A stretch of DNA of 64,000 nucleotides from Centropus unirufus (taxonomy: Eukaryota; Chordata; Aves; Cuculiformes; Centropidae). The translations under genes were made by a program, and so were the position numbers. Below the pieces are notes generated by a model that was not told the origin of the DNA, searched no databases, and was given only the letters and a program-made list of their open reading frames with translations. Positions 35,205 to 46,008 of this stretch are shown in pieces (position 1 is the first letter of the stretch; each line of letters begins with the position of its first letter). The stretch is taken from the NCBI GenBank assembly GCA_013397695.1, contig VYZI01000385.1, positions 2,212-66,211 of the forward strand, read 5' to 3'.

Positions 35205-38200
35205 ATGAAGACGCGACAGAACAAGGACTCAGTACGTGAGATGGGAGAGGCAGGGTGGGTCACTGGAGCCCAGCTGTGAGCTGTGAGTTGGGACTGAGGC
35301 TCACAGCAAAGCTTGTGAACATAAGTTTGGCATAGTCTGGCATAGCCAGAGCTTCAGGGGCTTTTGGAGGCTGGGGACAGGGCAGGAGTGGAGGGAGATA
35401 CAAAACGGGGCTGATCCAGTCATCCCTCTCTTAGATGTCAATGCGGAGTGGACGGAAGAAAGAGACTCCGGGGCCCCGAGAGGAGCTCAGGTCACGGGGT
35501 CGAGCTTCCCCCGGCGGCGTCAGCACCTCCAGCAGTGATGGCAAGGCTGAGAAATCCCGACAAGCGACAAAGGTAGTATAAGCTGGTACATGACTGTGGG
35601 TGCCTGAGGGCTGCCCAGACTGGGTAGGATCTGTTTGGAGTTCCAGGAATGAAGACCAGAAGGGATCCACTGAGAAACCCATGCTGGGTTACCTCTCTGG
35701 AATGGATGGGATCCTTTTTCCCTCTAATTTTCAGCACTTTGCATCATTTCTCAGGAACCGGTTTTCAGTCTCACCAGCCCTATTTAATGCTAATTTTTTG
35801 CCATACTCTGGCTCAGTGTTGCACTGTGAAGCTTTTCAACCCGTGCGCTGTGGTGGCTGTGCCTCAGACCTACTGCAGTCTATGAAGGTCTAGCAGAGTG
35901 GGAAGTTTCCCTGTGACTCTCCCACCTCCCTGTTCTCCTCTTCTCCCTTACAGAAAGGCCGGGTGGAGGAATCCTGCACGCCCAAGGGCAGCAAGCAGGG
36001 CCGAACAGAAGAGATCTCGGAGAGTGAAGGGGAGGACACCAACGCTCCCAAAAAAAACAAAACCGAGGTGAGTTGTCCCTGCTGTGATTACCTGGATCCA
36101 GGGCAAAAGAGTCTCCTGTTCCTGAGAACCAGTGTTTCTCACACCTGCCTGGCTTGAGATTCTTGCTACTCAGAAGCCCTGGCACCTTGGTTTTTGCACT
36201 GCAGCTCTTCTGACCCAAATGGCATATGGCTGGCTGCAAAAATGCCACCAGGAAAAGAAAAAAAACAGAGCTACTGAGCAGACAGAGGCTCTCCAACTCT
36301 TGCCTTCTCTGCAGGGGACTGCCACACTCTTGGAGCTGGGCATGTGCCCTGCCTTTTCAAGCTCAGTGGCAAGAGCCTGGCTCTGGTCTGGTGACAGCTG
36401 TGTGAAACCTGCTCACCCACACACTCTGCGTAGTAGCGGCAAGGCTTTTCCAAAATATCGACTGGGTGGGTGCTCAGACAGTTGGAGGAGGACTCAGCTC
36501 TTGCACTTCCGAGTTCCCGGTTAGCCTTTTCAGGGAACTGGCCTTAAAGGCCTGCAGACGCGGGGGTATTTGGTCATGTTATGAGGGCATTGTAGTTGAA
36601 CCACTGTGGTTACACCAGTGTAATTTCTCCACGTGGACGCTGTTCAGCTCAACAGTGAGCTCAACAGTTTAGCCTCTCTTGCAAGCCCCAAGGCTCAATA
36701 GCGACACTTGTTAATTGTCCATTCTAATTGTTGAATCACTGATGCTTCATTGCCTCAGTTGAGAGGTGGTGAAGAGGAGAGGGGATTGGGAAGTACAGGG
36801 GAGTCATCAGGAGTCAAGGAGAAGGGCAGCCAGCGGAGGAAATGCTTGGGGCTGGGCTGGCAGAGAGGAACAAGAGAGAGCCCTGCAGGGGCAAGAAGAG
36901 TGATTCTGGGTCTGGGGACTCTGTTGGGCTGTGCTGTGGCTTGTACTGCTACTTGTCACCTGAATCATGCCCTGGCCAACAGCCCATTGCCAGTGGTGGT
37001 GGTGCTGTAGGGCCTTTCCTGTCTATTCACTCTCAGCCTCATCAGTAGCAGTTCACTGTCCTCTCTCCCTGCATCTGTACACAAGGTGCCCATCACTTAC
37101 CTCCTTCCTGAGCATGTGGTGAGCTGAGAGCACTGAAGTTGCTCCAAGGGGAGGCAGGAGGACTGGTGTTATTTATACCTTGCCAGATGATGCCTCCCTT
37201 CCTTCTGTGGGGGTTTCTAGTTCTGACAAAGGTCAGAAAGCAAGTTTTCTGGGAACCTGAAATATATTGTGCATCATCCAGGAAGCCACATAACATCTCT
37301 CCCCTTCTTTCTGCTTCAGGAGTTGCCCTGCCCTCCATCCCCATCTGATGTTGACAGCCTCGATGGACACAGCTTCAACGATGAGATGAGCAGTGACCCA
37401 CGGGACATTGACCAGGATAACAGGAGCACCTCACCCAGCGTCTACAGCCCTGGCAGTGTCGAGAATGACTCTGACTCCTCCTCCGTGCTGTCCCAGGGGC
37501 CATCTCACTCCTACCATCATCCTCCACTCTTCCCCCAGAGCCCACCGGTAGCTCCCCCTCCTGATAGCCTGGCCCGCCCGGCTGAGCCCAGCTTTGGGCT
37601 CCCGGGTGAGGTGCACCCCCAAGGACCCCCCACAGGGAGCTACCACTCCCAGCTGGAGGGCCAGGCCTCCCGCATTTTCCAGGCTCAGGCCCCACAGACA
37701 CCCACCTCCTCCTCCTCTGCTGTTGCTGCCCCCTCTGGCCCCCCTTCCTCCTCCTCCTCCTCCTCCTCTTCTTCCACCTCTTCCTCCTCCTCCTCCTCCA
37801 CCCACGCTCCTCCTTACCCTACAGCCAATGTGGTCCAGGTTGGGGCCAAAATTGCCAGTGGAGTGGGGGGGGTCCCAGCCGCAGGGGCTCGTGAGCAGAC
37901 CCTCAGCGCTAAGCACAATCCCCCACCCACCACTCCCATCTCTCTGGCCTCGGTGGTCGGGGGGCTTCCCCCTCAAAAAACGCCCCCCGCCAACCCTCCA
38001 GCTGCACCCCCGGCCTCGGCCCCCTCTTTCCCCCATGTCTCTGCCAACCTGCCTCCTCCCCCGGCCCTGCGCCCGCTCAACACTGCAGTGGCTGCCTCCA
38101 GCTCCCCGGGAATCGTGGGGCAGGCGCTGAGCGGCCACCTCCCCTCACCGCACGGGATGGGGCAGGACAAGGCGCCGGCCCTGGCCCCGTCCCGTTATCC

Positions 38201-41200
38201 CTACGCCCCTCCACCGCTCCCACCCTCCAGCTCCTCGGCCCAGTACCCCCAGCCCTCCCAGCCCCTTCCCAGTTACAGTGCCTCCTACGGCCACTCCTTC
38301 CCCCCGCCCAGCGGGCTCTCCGTGTCCAGCCAGCCCCCCAAGTACACCCAGCCCTCCTTGCCCTCCCAGCCCGTCTGGAGCCAGGGCCCCCCTCCCTACA
38401 GCCGCCCCCTGGGCAATGCCGGCTCCCACCCCGCTGCCCCCTTCCCCAGCCAGCCCCCCCCGCACCAGCAGCCCCCCCAGCAGCACCACCACGGCCACGG
38501 GAGCGGTGGAGGGGTCTCCCCGGCGGCTACAGCTCCCCCCCAGCCGCCCGGGGGTTACCCCCACAGCCTGGAGTCCAGCAACCATCACCCTTCCCACGCT
38601 GCCTACGGCTTGCGCCTCTACCCTCCCCACAGCCAGGCTGCTTACAGCCAGGCTCCCTCGGCTGCCGCCACGGCCCCCTCTTCCTCCTCTTCGTCCTCCT
38701 CCTCTTCCTCCTCATCCTCCGCTGCCTCTTCCCAGGGAAGCTACCCTGGCATGTGCGCTCACCCACCGGGGCAGAGTCCTGCCACCTACACCTTCCCCCC
38801 GCCGCCGCCGCCCTCCCCTGCCCATGGGGCTGGCCCTCCAGTGACCTCCGCTGCCACCACCCTCTCCACCGTCATCGCCACCATGGCCTCCCCCTCTGCG
38901 GCCCCCTACAAAACCGTCTCGCCCCCGGTGCCCCCCTCGGCTGTGGCTCCCTATGGGAAGCGGGCGGCTTCCCCTATCCCCACTTTCCAGCCCCCGGCGC
39001 CCTATAAGCCAGGCTCGCCTCCCGCTTCCTCAGCTGCCCCTTTCCGGGCAGCCACTCCTCCCGGCTACCGGGTGGCCTCCTCCCCTGTGGCAGGGGGCTA
39101 CAAAGCCCCCTCGCCGGCCCCCTCTGCCCCAGCCCCCCTGCCAGGGACCATGGCTGCCCCAGCCCCACCGCCGCTGCCGCTCAGCACCGCACAGATCAAG
39201 CAGGAGCCGTCGGAGGAGTACGAGCCCCCGGAGAGCCCCGTGCCGCCTGCTCGCAGCCCCTCGCCACCCCCCAAGGTGGTGGACGTGCCGAGCCACGCCA
39301 GCCAGTCAGCCAGGTGAGGGGCGGCTGTCAGGGGCTTGTCCCCGCCTGGGGAGGGATGGATGGGGCCGGGATGGGGAGCTCACCCTGAGCATGGAGTGCC
39401 GCTGTGCCCGTTTGGCTTTTCCGTGATGCTCTTCCCTTTCCCACAGTGCTGGGCTCGGCTTTGCCTGTCCATGTCCCCATCCTTGCCCTCCAGCCCCTTC
39501 TGCGTGCTGACAGGCTTTGCCTCTCATCCCCAGATTCAACAAACACCTGGACCGTGGCTTCAACTCCTGTTCCCGCACAGATCTGTACTTCGTGCCCCTT
39601 GATGGCTCCAAGCTGGCCAAGAAAAGGGCAGATTTGGTGGAGAAAGTGCGGCGAGAGGCCGAGCAGAAGGCGCGGGAGGAGAAGGAGCGGGAACGGGAGC
39701 GGGAGCGGGAGAAGGAGCGGGAGCGGGAGAAGGAGCGGGAGCTGGAGAGGAGTGTGGTAGGTCAGGGGGTCCCGCTGCCGCTTCGCAGCAGGGGCAGATG
39801 CTCGAGGACCCCCTCGGCCGCTCCCTGCTGGGACCCTGACGCTGGTCTCTCTGCTGTCTTGCAGAAGATGGCCCAGGAGGGCCGGCCGGTTGAGTGCTCA
39901 TCCCTGGGGCCGGTTCCCCACCGCCCCTCCTTCGAGCAGGGCAGTGCTGTAGCGACTGTTCCCCCGTACCTGGGCCCCGACACCCCGGCTCTGCGCACCC
40001 TCAGTGAATACGCACGGCCCCACGTCATGTCCCCCAGCAACCGCAACCACCCTTTCTATGTGCCACTGGGTGCCGTGGACCCAGGCTTGCTGGGCTACAA
40101 TGTGCCAGCCATCTACAGCAGTGATCCAGCGACGCGGGAGCGGGAGCTGAGGGAGCGGGAAGCCCGTGAGCGAGACCTGAGGGACCGGGACCTGCGTGAA
40201 CGTCTCAAGCCCGGCTTTGAAGTCAAGCCAGCTGAGTTGGAGCAGCTCCATGCCGTGCCAGCTGCTGCCATGGATCCGTTCCCACGCCACGGCGGGCTGA
40301 GTCTGCAAACAGCCCCCGGCCTTCATCCCGCTTTTCCCTTTCACCCAGGGCTAGGCCACTTGGAGCGGGAGAGGCTGGCGCTGGCAGCCGGCCCAACCCT
40401 TCGTCCTGACATGTCCTACGCCGAGCGCTTGGCAGCTGAGCGCCAGCACGCCGAGCGGGTGGCTGCCCTCAGCAACGACCCCCTGGCCCGGCTGCAGATG
40501 CTCAATGTGACACCTCACCATCATCAGCATTCCCACATCCACTCCCACCTCCATCTCCACCAGCAGGATGCGATCCACGCAGGTAAGGACCCCATGGTGG
40601 TGGGTGCCTTGCACGTAGCCCTGCTCTCCCTCCTACTGCTCCTGCCCCCTTTTGCACTCACTCCTCTGGCCCTGGGGAGCCTCAAGGGCTGCCAAGACTC
40701 GGCTTTGAGGCCCCAGATCCACCTCTTCGGCCTGAAGAGGTCAACGTCGTGGCCATTCGGCCTTGCCCTCGCTGTCATCCCTCCAAAGTCACACCTGGTG
40801 CCAGTATTGGGGAGTCTCTGAATTTGCTGCTTAGCAGTGAGCAGAGTTGTTTGCACCGTGTCCCTTAGTTCTGGGTCTCAGAATGCTCCGGGAGTCGTGG
40901 AGGCCCACTGGCTACTGGGTGCCGCTGTGGACTGCATCCCTCGCTCTGTGGTCTGCAGATGGAGCAGGGGCCCTTCTAGCGGCAGTTTCGGCAAATAGTC
41001 TTAGGACTAATTAAATGTTGATTTTCTAATTTGCTGCTATGGCTCGTACTGCAGGTAGTGGGATAGGATGGGAGAGAAGATGGGATAATTGTAAGGAACT
41101 GGAGGCTGCTGTCCCTCAGAACCGAGTGGTGGTCCCTTCTAATTCCACATCCTACAGGAAAGCAAAGTTAAAAGAGGTTTAGGGATGAAAATCTCAGTGG

Positions 41201-43455
41201 AGCAAAGTCCAAAGTACAGTACAACAGGAAAAAGTGCTGTGCCTGCTCAGGTACTGCAAACAGTCAGGGGGATCTGGTGGCAGAGTCAAGGTAGACACCC
41301 AGGGTTAAGCAACCACAATTACTCAGAGATGGCATCAGGTAGAAAGGAATGTCCATTCCGTACACTCCGTAGCTGGGCAGCTCCAGGCAGTACTCTGGCA
41401 GTGAGTCCAAAAACGGGAAAGAGCAGTATAAATAGTATCTTGCGTTTCAGCCTTAGGTAGTACTTACAAACTAGAGTAGCTGGCACTGAGCATCTGTGCT
41501 GGATGAGACCTGGAAATGAAAGCACCGCATATGAGCATGCGCACGAGTGACAGCCAGGATGGCAGATAGTGAGGACACCGAATCCAGGGCAGCTCCTTGC
41601 AGAAGGAGCTTTCATCTACTTTAAAGAGCAGTCCCTGTCCCTGAGGAGTATAGGGACAGAGCTATGCCAGACTGGTTCACCTGAAATCCAATGCAGGCAA
41701 AAAGAGTAACACTCGGAGGGAAGGGGTACTGTGTTGTCTCACCTTGAAATTATTCCATCCCTGACACACACGGACCTTCTTCATGTCTGTTTTGCTGTGT
41801 TGTGCCTTGCGCTTTTCTCCTTGCGACCTCTTACAAGGCAAATATCTTGTGATATCTTTTCTTCCCAGCCTCAGCCTCTGTTCACCCTCTGATCGACCCA
41901 CTTGCCTCGGGATCACACCTCACCCGGATACCATACCCAGCTGGAACCATCCCCAACCCTCTCCTGCCTCACCCCTTACATGAGAACGAAGTGCTGCGCC
42001 ACCAGCTTTTTGGTAAGGGTGCTCACAGGGACTGCTGATCTCTGAAGAGCCTCGGGAGGGCCCCAAGGGGCGAGGGGGTCGCAAGGGACTGACCAAACTG
42101 AGGTCCTTTAAACAGATCTCTGGTATGGCATAGGACAGGCCTACACTGCCAGGGGATGAGCAAGTCCTGCCCAGGGGCAGGGGTGGGAAAGGAAGTGCAG
42201 TAGAGTCTCGATGTAGCTATGGGGCCATGGGAGATGATGGAGCTGTTGCGTTAACTCATGTATTCTCTTGTTTCATCTTTGGCTGCAGCCGCACCCTACA
42301 GAGACCTGCCAGGCTCTCTCTCTGCGCCCATGTCAGCAGCACATCAGCTCCAGGCCATGCACGCGCAGTCAGCTGAGCTGCAGCGCCTGGCTCTGGAACA
42401 GCAGCAGTGGCTTCATGCCCATCACCCTCTGCATGGCGTGCCGCTTCCGACACAGGAGGATTACTACAGGTGCATGGACCTGCTCTCTTTGTGGCACAGG
42501 GCAAGCAGATCACTCTGTCCACACAAGTACGCCTCCGGGACCAGCTTTGGCCTGGTGGAGGTGGTGGGGACAGGGAAGTGTTGCCTGTCAAGTGGGTGGC
42601 TCCAAGCTGAGATCACATCAGCCGGCAGGGATGCCTTGCCACTGGGGCACAGCTGTGGACTGGCCACCAGGAAAGTCATTCAGTCTTGGCAAGTGGCTGT
42701 TCCTAAGTGGGGTTCTCGGCTACTCTTCTGTGAGGGATCCTCACGAGACCTCACCTGGAGTCCTGTGTTCAGTTCTGGAGTCCTCAGCACAGGAAGGAGT
42801 CTAGGATCTGTTAGGCCCTAGAGTCTAGAGGAGGCGATGACGATGAGAGGGCTGGAGCACGTCCCGTGTGAGGACAGGCTGAGAGAGTTGGGGCACAGGG
42901 ACAGGACGAGGGGTAACAGTTTTAATCTGAAAGAGGGGAGATTTAGATGAGATCTTAGGAAGAAATGTTTTTCTGTGCGGGTGATGAGGCACTGGCACAG
43001 GTTGCCCAGAGAAGTTGTGGCTGCCCCATCCCTGGAGGTGTTCAAGGCCAGGTCGGATGCCGCTTGGAGCAACCTGATCCAGTGGGAGGTGTCCCTGCCC
43101 ATAGAAGGGGGTTGGAACTCGATGAACTTTAAGGGTCCCTTCCAGCCCAAACTAGACTATGATTCTGTTTCACACATGCTCCTACAGTTATTACCAAGAC
43201 AGCCCTGCCAAAATACCAAACTTTTGGATGCTTTTGTCACGTGGATGGGGAAGCCTGGTGGGAGAGAGGTGCAACATTGTACCTTCTTGACAGCATCTTC
43301 TATGATGTGCAAAACTTTCCAGCCAGCGGTGGCTGTGGGATTAGGCTACCAAAAAGTGGTGGGAGATACTAAGTTGCCTTTTCCTTTCTCACAATGGCCC
43401 TGTTCCTTCTCTTTATCCTAGTCACCTGAAGAAAGAAAGTGACAAACCCCTTTAA
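35205..43455 (+). CDS. ATN1: Atrophin-1, nuclear transcriptional corepressor
   Basis: Coding exons: 35205-35231, 35435-35572, 35954-36067, 37320-39313 (giant exon), 39534-39756, 39865-40582, 41869-42012, 42289-42469, 43422-43455. The sum is 3573 nt, giving 1190 aa plus stop, matching the mammalian size. The start MKTRQNKDS and the basic RSGRKK nuclear-signal segment are conserved. Next come an acidic NPRDIDQDNR-type segment (DPRDIDQDNRSTSPS) and a long proline/serine-rich low-complexity middle. Then follow the conserved IKQEPSEEYEPPESPVPP, the FNKHLDRGFNSC block, an Arg/Glu helix (about 806-830), and the C-terminal atrophin region (RPHVMSP, GNDP-like SNDPLARLQMLNVTPHHHQ, histidine-rich HSHIHSHLHLHQQ) ending KKESDKPL. 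The mammalian polyQ tract is reduced to HQQPPQQHHH (codons about 475-484). The protein is known to bind nuclear receptors and WW-domain proteins. Untranslated 5' exons were not located; an acceptor near 35048 may open the first coding exon. Confidence 0.96.
37743..37800 (+). repeat. Serine-codon (TCC/TCT) tract in ATN1
   Basis: A trinucleotide-like tcc/tct run encoding about ten Ser, a Thr and seven more Ser in the big ATN1 exon. Mostly TCC with TCT and a few interruptions, so slippage-prone but not pure. Confidence 0.92.
38463..38492 (+). other. Site of the polyglutamine tract in ATN1, contracted
   Basis: Codons read CAC CAG CAG CCC CCC CAG CAG CAC CAC CAC. The mammalian gene has a long CAG run preceded and followed by histidines at the equivalent place. 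Here there are only four glutamines in two pairs split by two prolines, so the repeat is not expandable in its present form. Confidence 0.9.
38678..38735 (+). repeat. Second serine-codon tract in ATN1
   Basis: A tcc/tct/tcg run encoding a Ser-rich stretch of about fifteen residues (then AASSQGSY) within the giant exon, next to the conserved SQGSYP segment. Confidence 0.9.
39688..39750 (+). repeat. Arg/Glu dipeptide-repeat helix segment in ATN1
   Basis: Repeated GAGCGGGA(G/A) units encode alternating E-R with occasional K ([18 protein letters not shown]). The same repeat is present in mammalian atrophin-1 and in the paralogue RERE, so this is a constrained charged helix despite its simple DNA. 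Confidence 0.9.
42735..43172 (+). mobile_element. CR1 LINE 3' fragment in last ATN1 intron
   Basis: The + strand shows 'gacctcacctggagtcctgtg', 'gagggctggagcacgtccc', 'ctgagagagttggggc', 'gggagatttagatgagat', 'ggttgcccagagaagttg', and ends 'gactatgattctg'. It inserted between the two last coding exons of ATN1, in the sense orientation. Confidence 0.92.
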
Positions 43456-44491
43456 ATGGACTCCACCTGTCAAGTGACATCATCATGTCATTCTCTAAAG
43501 AGGAGCAATTGATCGACCAAATCCTGGGGAGGGAAAGCTGCAGAGTGACAAATCCTGATCCCACCACGCGGTAAAGTGCAAGAGAAGGTGGGACAGAAAG
43601 TACAGGATAACATCCTGGGAGCAGAAAGTGGAGGAGAGAAAACGGGGAAGGACTGAAACATCACTAATGGACATGAAATGATCGCTGTGCCATTTCAGCA
43701 GAGCTCTGAAGAAAACAGAATCCGCATTGCACAGAGCTCAAAGAGACAAAGACTAATGTGAATTCAGGATGGCAGCAGCTCCATCCTTTGTTTTGGGGAA
43801 TAGTTGCATTAAATGAAAAGCGCAGAGCGTTACAGGACTTGATGTACATGAGGCTGCTGCCTTTTCTGCTCCTGTGAGGATGAGGTGCGGCCAAGAAGTA
43901 ACTCAAAACCCAACACAGCCCTTTTTTCAAGAAGCCTCCTCACACCTCACCCCCCTTTAGATGTAAGATACTGCTTAGTAATACACAAAAGCAGCGTGGA
44001 ACTTTTTTTCAGATTAGCCAGAGCGGCTTCCTATTCTCCAACACCCCTTCAGATGCAAACAAAGTGTCCTGGGACCCCTACGACTTAGAGCAGCAGCAGC
44101 TCCTGCCTGCAGAGGGACTGGTCCCAGCCATCGGAGTGCAAAGCACCGTGAGACTGTTTGCAAGGTGGTGGCTGTGCTTTCCTAACAGGAAGGGGCACGG
44201 CCACAGGGTGCAAAGCACCAGGAGACTGTTTTCGAGACTGTCACCACCTCGACCCCTTGGAAGCCCAGCAGGGAGAGCTGAGCGACAACTGCGTCCTGGG
44301 ACTGGTTGTAAGGTGACGGCTGCCCCTTTCCCCTCACCCATTCTAATCGATGTACTTTAACTCATGCACATCCTATTAGACGTGGCAGTTTTATGTAGCA
44401 ACTTGTGACTCCCTTGCCCCCGCGTGCGTGTCTGATTTCACGGTTGTATCTCTCAATTGGTCCCCGTATATATATTTACTTAACCATTAAA
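43456..44491 (+). terminator. ATN1 3' untranslated region with ATTAAA signal
   Basis: About 1 kb of noncoding sequence follows the ATN1 stop. It includes an internal duplication: 'gtgcaaagcaccgtgagactg' near 44137 and 'gtgcaaagcaccaggagactg' near 44208. It ends with ATTAAA at 44486-44491 in an AT-rich context. No AATAAA is present nearby, so ATTAAA is the most likely signal. Confidence 0.6.
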
Positions 44492-44573
44492 AGAAAACCA
44501 ACCAACAACCCGGCTATGGAAGAACACCCAAACCAAGTTCCCCACGCACTCCCAAGGCCCAACACACATTCTA

Positions 44574-44660
44574 ATAATTTATATATATAAATATATATAT
44601 GAAGCTCTTAAAAAAGGAGAAAAAAAGAAAAAAACCCAAACAAACAAACAAACAAGAAAA
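44574..44660. repeat. AT microsatellite plus A-rich/CAAA simple repeat
   Basis: Imperfect TA repeats (44578-44600) are followed by A-rich sequence and about four CAAA units ending near 44655. This simple-sequence block lies between the ATN1 3' end and the next CR1. Confidence 0.85.
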
Positions 44661-44734
44661 ACCCTTCCAGAAACAAGACTGCGTTGTGTTCATTTCTTTT
44701 GACCAGGGTCAGGAGCGAACCTGGCCGAGCAGGT

Positions 44735-45265
44735 CTGTGGCACGCATCGTGGCTTGTATCAGAGAGGCTGTGGCCAGCAGGAGCAGAGAAGTGGCCGTGT
44801 CCTCCAATCCTGCGTTCAGTTTTTGGCCCCTCGCTGCAAGGACACTGAGGGGCTGGAGCGTGTCCAGAGGCAACCAGCCTGGCGAAGGAAGCAGAGAACG
44901 AGTCCTGCAAGGAGCTGACTGAGGGAACTGGGATTGCCTTGCTGGTAGAGGAGGCTGAGGGGAGGCCTTAATCCCTCTCTAGAGCTGCCTGAAATGAGCT
45001 CATATCCAGGCGGTCTCTTCTCCCAAGTAACTGGTGATGGAACAAGGGGAAATGACCTCAAATTGCTCCGGGGGGGGGTTAGATTGGATATCAGGGAAAA
45101 TTTCTTTACTGATGGAGTGGTAAAGCATGGGAAGAGGCTGCCCAGGGAAGTGGTCGGGTCTCCATGGAGGTGTTCAAAACCTGTAGGCGCGGCCCCTGGG
45201 GTCTGGCAGGGATGGTTGTGTCGGGCTGATGGACCGGCTGAGCGTGACCAACCCCAATGATTCTA
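44735..45265 (+). mobile_element. CR1 LINE 3' fragment
   Basis: A + strand CR1: 'tcgtggcttgtatc', 'gtggccagcaggagcagaga', 'ttggcccctcgctgcaag', 'gtgtccagaggcaacc', 'gaggctgaggggaggcctt', 'aaatttctttactg', ending in 'ccaatgattctat'. It separates the ATN1 3' end from the CpG-rich U7/C12orf57 block. Confidence 0.92.
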
Positions 45266-45483
45266 TTTCTTGGGAATTTCTTGGAATAACCAGAAATGGG
45301 AGGGGCTGCGTGTGAACCCCGGGGCTGCTCAAAGGGCTGGGGAGCCGGTGCTTCCCAGGGGTGCGGGGGGAATGCCGGGGGGAATGGCACGGCGGGAAAG
45401 CAGCACCTCCCGCCGCCGGGCGGACCGCAGGGCGCAGCACCACCCCGCTCCCGGCAGCCCCCGCGGCCACAGGGGCGGGGCGT

Positions 45484-45568
45484 GCGCGGCACCAATGGGC
45501 GGTGGCTAATCTGCATACACCGACCGCGCGGCACCAATAGGCGGTGGCTAATCTGCATACACCGAAAC
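45484..45568 (+). promoter_or_regulatory. Tandem CCAAT/octamer-like module, probable U7 distal sequence element
   Basis: Two near-identical copies (42 and 43 bases; 45484-45525 and 45526-45568) followed by a partial third (gcgcggcac). Each holds GCGCGGC, a CCAAT box (45492, 45534), GGCGGTGGCTAAT and CTGCATACACCGA. The stretch TAATCTGCAT is one base away from the octamer (ATGCAGAT against ATGCAAAT on the opposite strand). The octamer-like sites lie about 185 and 230 bases before the U7 start, the normal place for a snRNA distal element. Factor binding is inferred. Confidence 0.65.
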
Positions 45569-45689
45569 GCGCGGCACGGCCGCGCTTTGCCACGGGTTCC
45601 GCCGCTGACGGCGCGGCACGGAGTGGGGCGAGGCGGAGCAAACGGTGGGGACGGCGTCCAGACGTGGGAGCGGTCCGCGGCACTCGCCC

Positions 45690-45708
45690 TCACCTAGGGG
45701 TGGGTCGG
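45690..45708 (+). promoter_or_regulatory. Candidate snRNA proximal sequence element (PSE)
   Basis: TCACCTAGGGGTGGGTCGG starts like the vertebrate PSE (TCACC.T) and lies 35-53 bases before the predicted U7 5' end, the distance used by SNAPc at RNA polymerase II snRNA genes. No TATA box follows, as expected for a Pol II type snRNA gene. Only the first half matches the consensus well. Confidence 0.5.
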
Positions 45709-45742
45709 CCTGCAGCCGGTCCGGCGCGGCGGAGGCGTTCAG

Positions 45743-45801
45743 CAGTGATTTCAGCTCTTTTAGTATTTGTCCAGTAGGCTTCCCGTGGCACGGGAGGCCT
45801 C
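45743..45801 (+). ncRNA. RNU7-1: U7 small nuclear RNA gene
   Basis: U7 snRNA is the RNA part of the U7 snRNP, which base-pairs with the downstream element of replication-dependent histone pre-mRNAs and directs their 3' cleavage in the nucleus. Three hallmarks are visible in order. The 5' pairing arm is TTTCAGCTCTTTTAG (45749-45763), containing the invariant CUCUUU core. The U7-specific Sm site is TATTTGTCCAG (45764-45774; vertebrate consensus AATTTGTCTAG). The 3' hairpin is GGCTTCCCG / CGGGAGGCC (45777-45785 with 45791-45799, one G-U pair, 5-base loop). The length of about 59 nt fits the 57-63 nt of known U7. A functional U7 gene beside C12orf57 and PTPN6 is known in mammals, so position also supports it. 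A clear 3' box is not obvious; a purine-rich stretch near 45818-45838 might serve. Confidence 0.92.
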
Positions 45802-46008
45802 ATCCCACAGTGGAATGACAGGGGGAAAGGGGAGCGAAGGTACATTGCTCATCCGTAATTAGAGGGGGTCTTATCAAATCTCACGCAATGGAGGCGTGAG
45901 GTAAAGGGGTTATTACCCAGCGCTACAGGAAGGGCGGGGCCCGGCCCGCCACTGGAATGAGCAGGGCGGGCTCTCACCCGCGAGGAGACAGCGCGCTCAC
46001 CTGCCCGT

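Noticed and set aside
37431..38844. Long overlapping frames on both strands within the big ATN1 exon (about 160-235 codons)
   Set aside because: The exon is a G/C-rich Pro/Ser low-complexity coding region where stop codons are rare in every frame. The alternative products are themselves Arg/Pro/Gly-rich low complexity and no conserved start or domain is visible.
40583..40821. Extension of the ATN1 exon at 39865-40582 by read-through to a stop at about 40821
   Set aside because: A strong donor (G|GTAAGG) at 40582/40583 joins in phase to the exon at 41869 and restores the conserved ASASVHPLIDP sequence, so the extra codons are intron.
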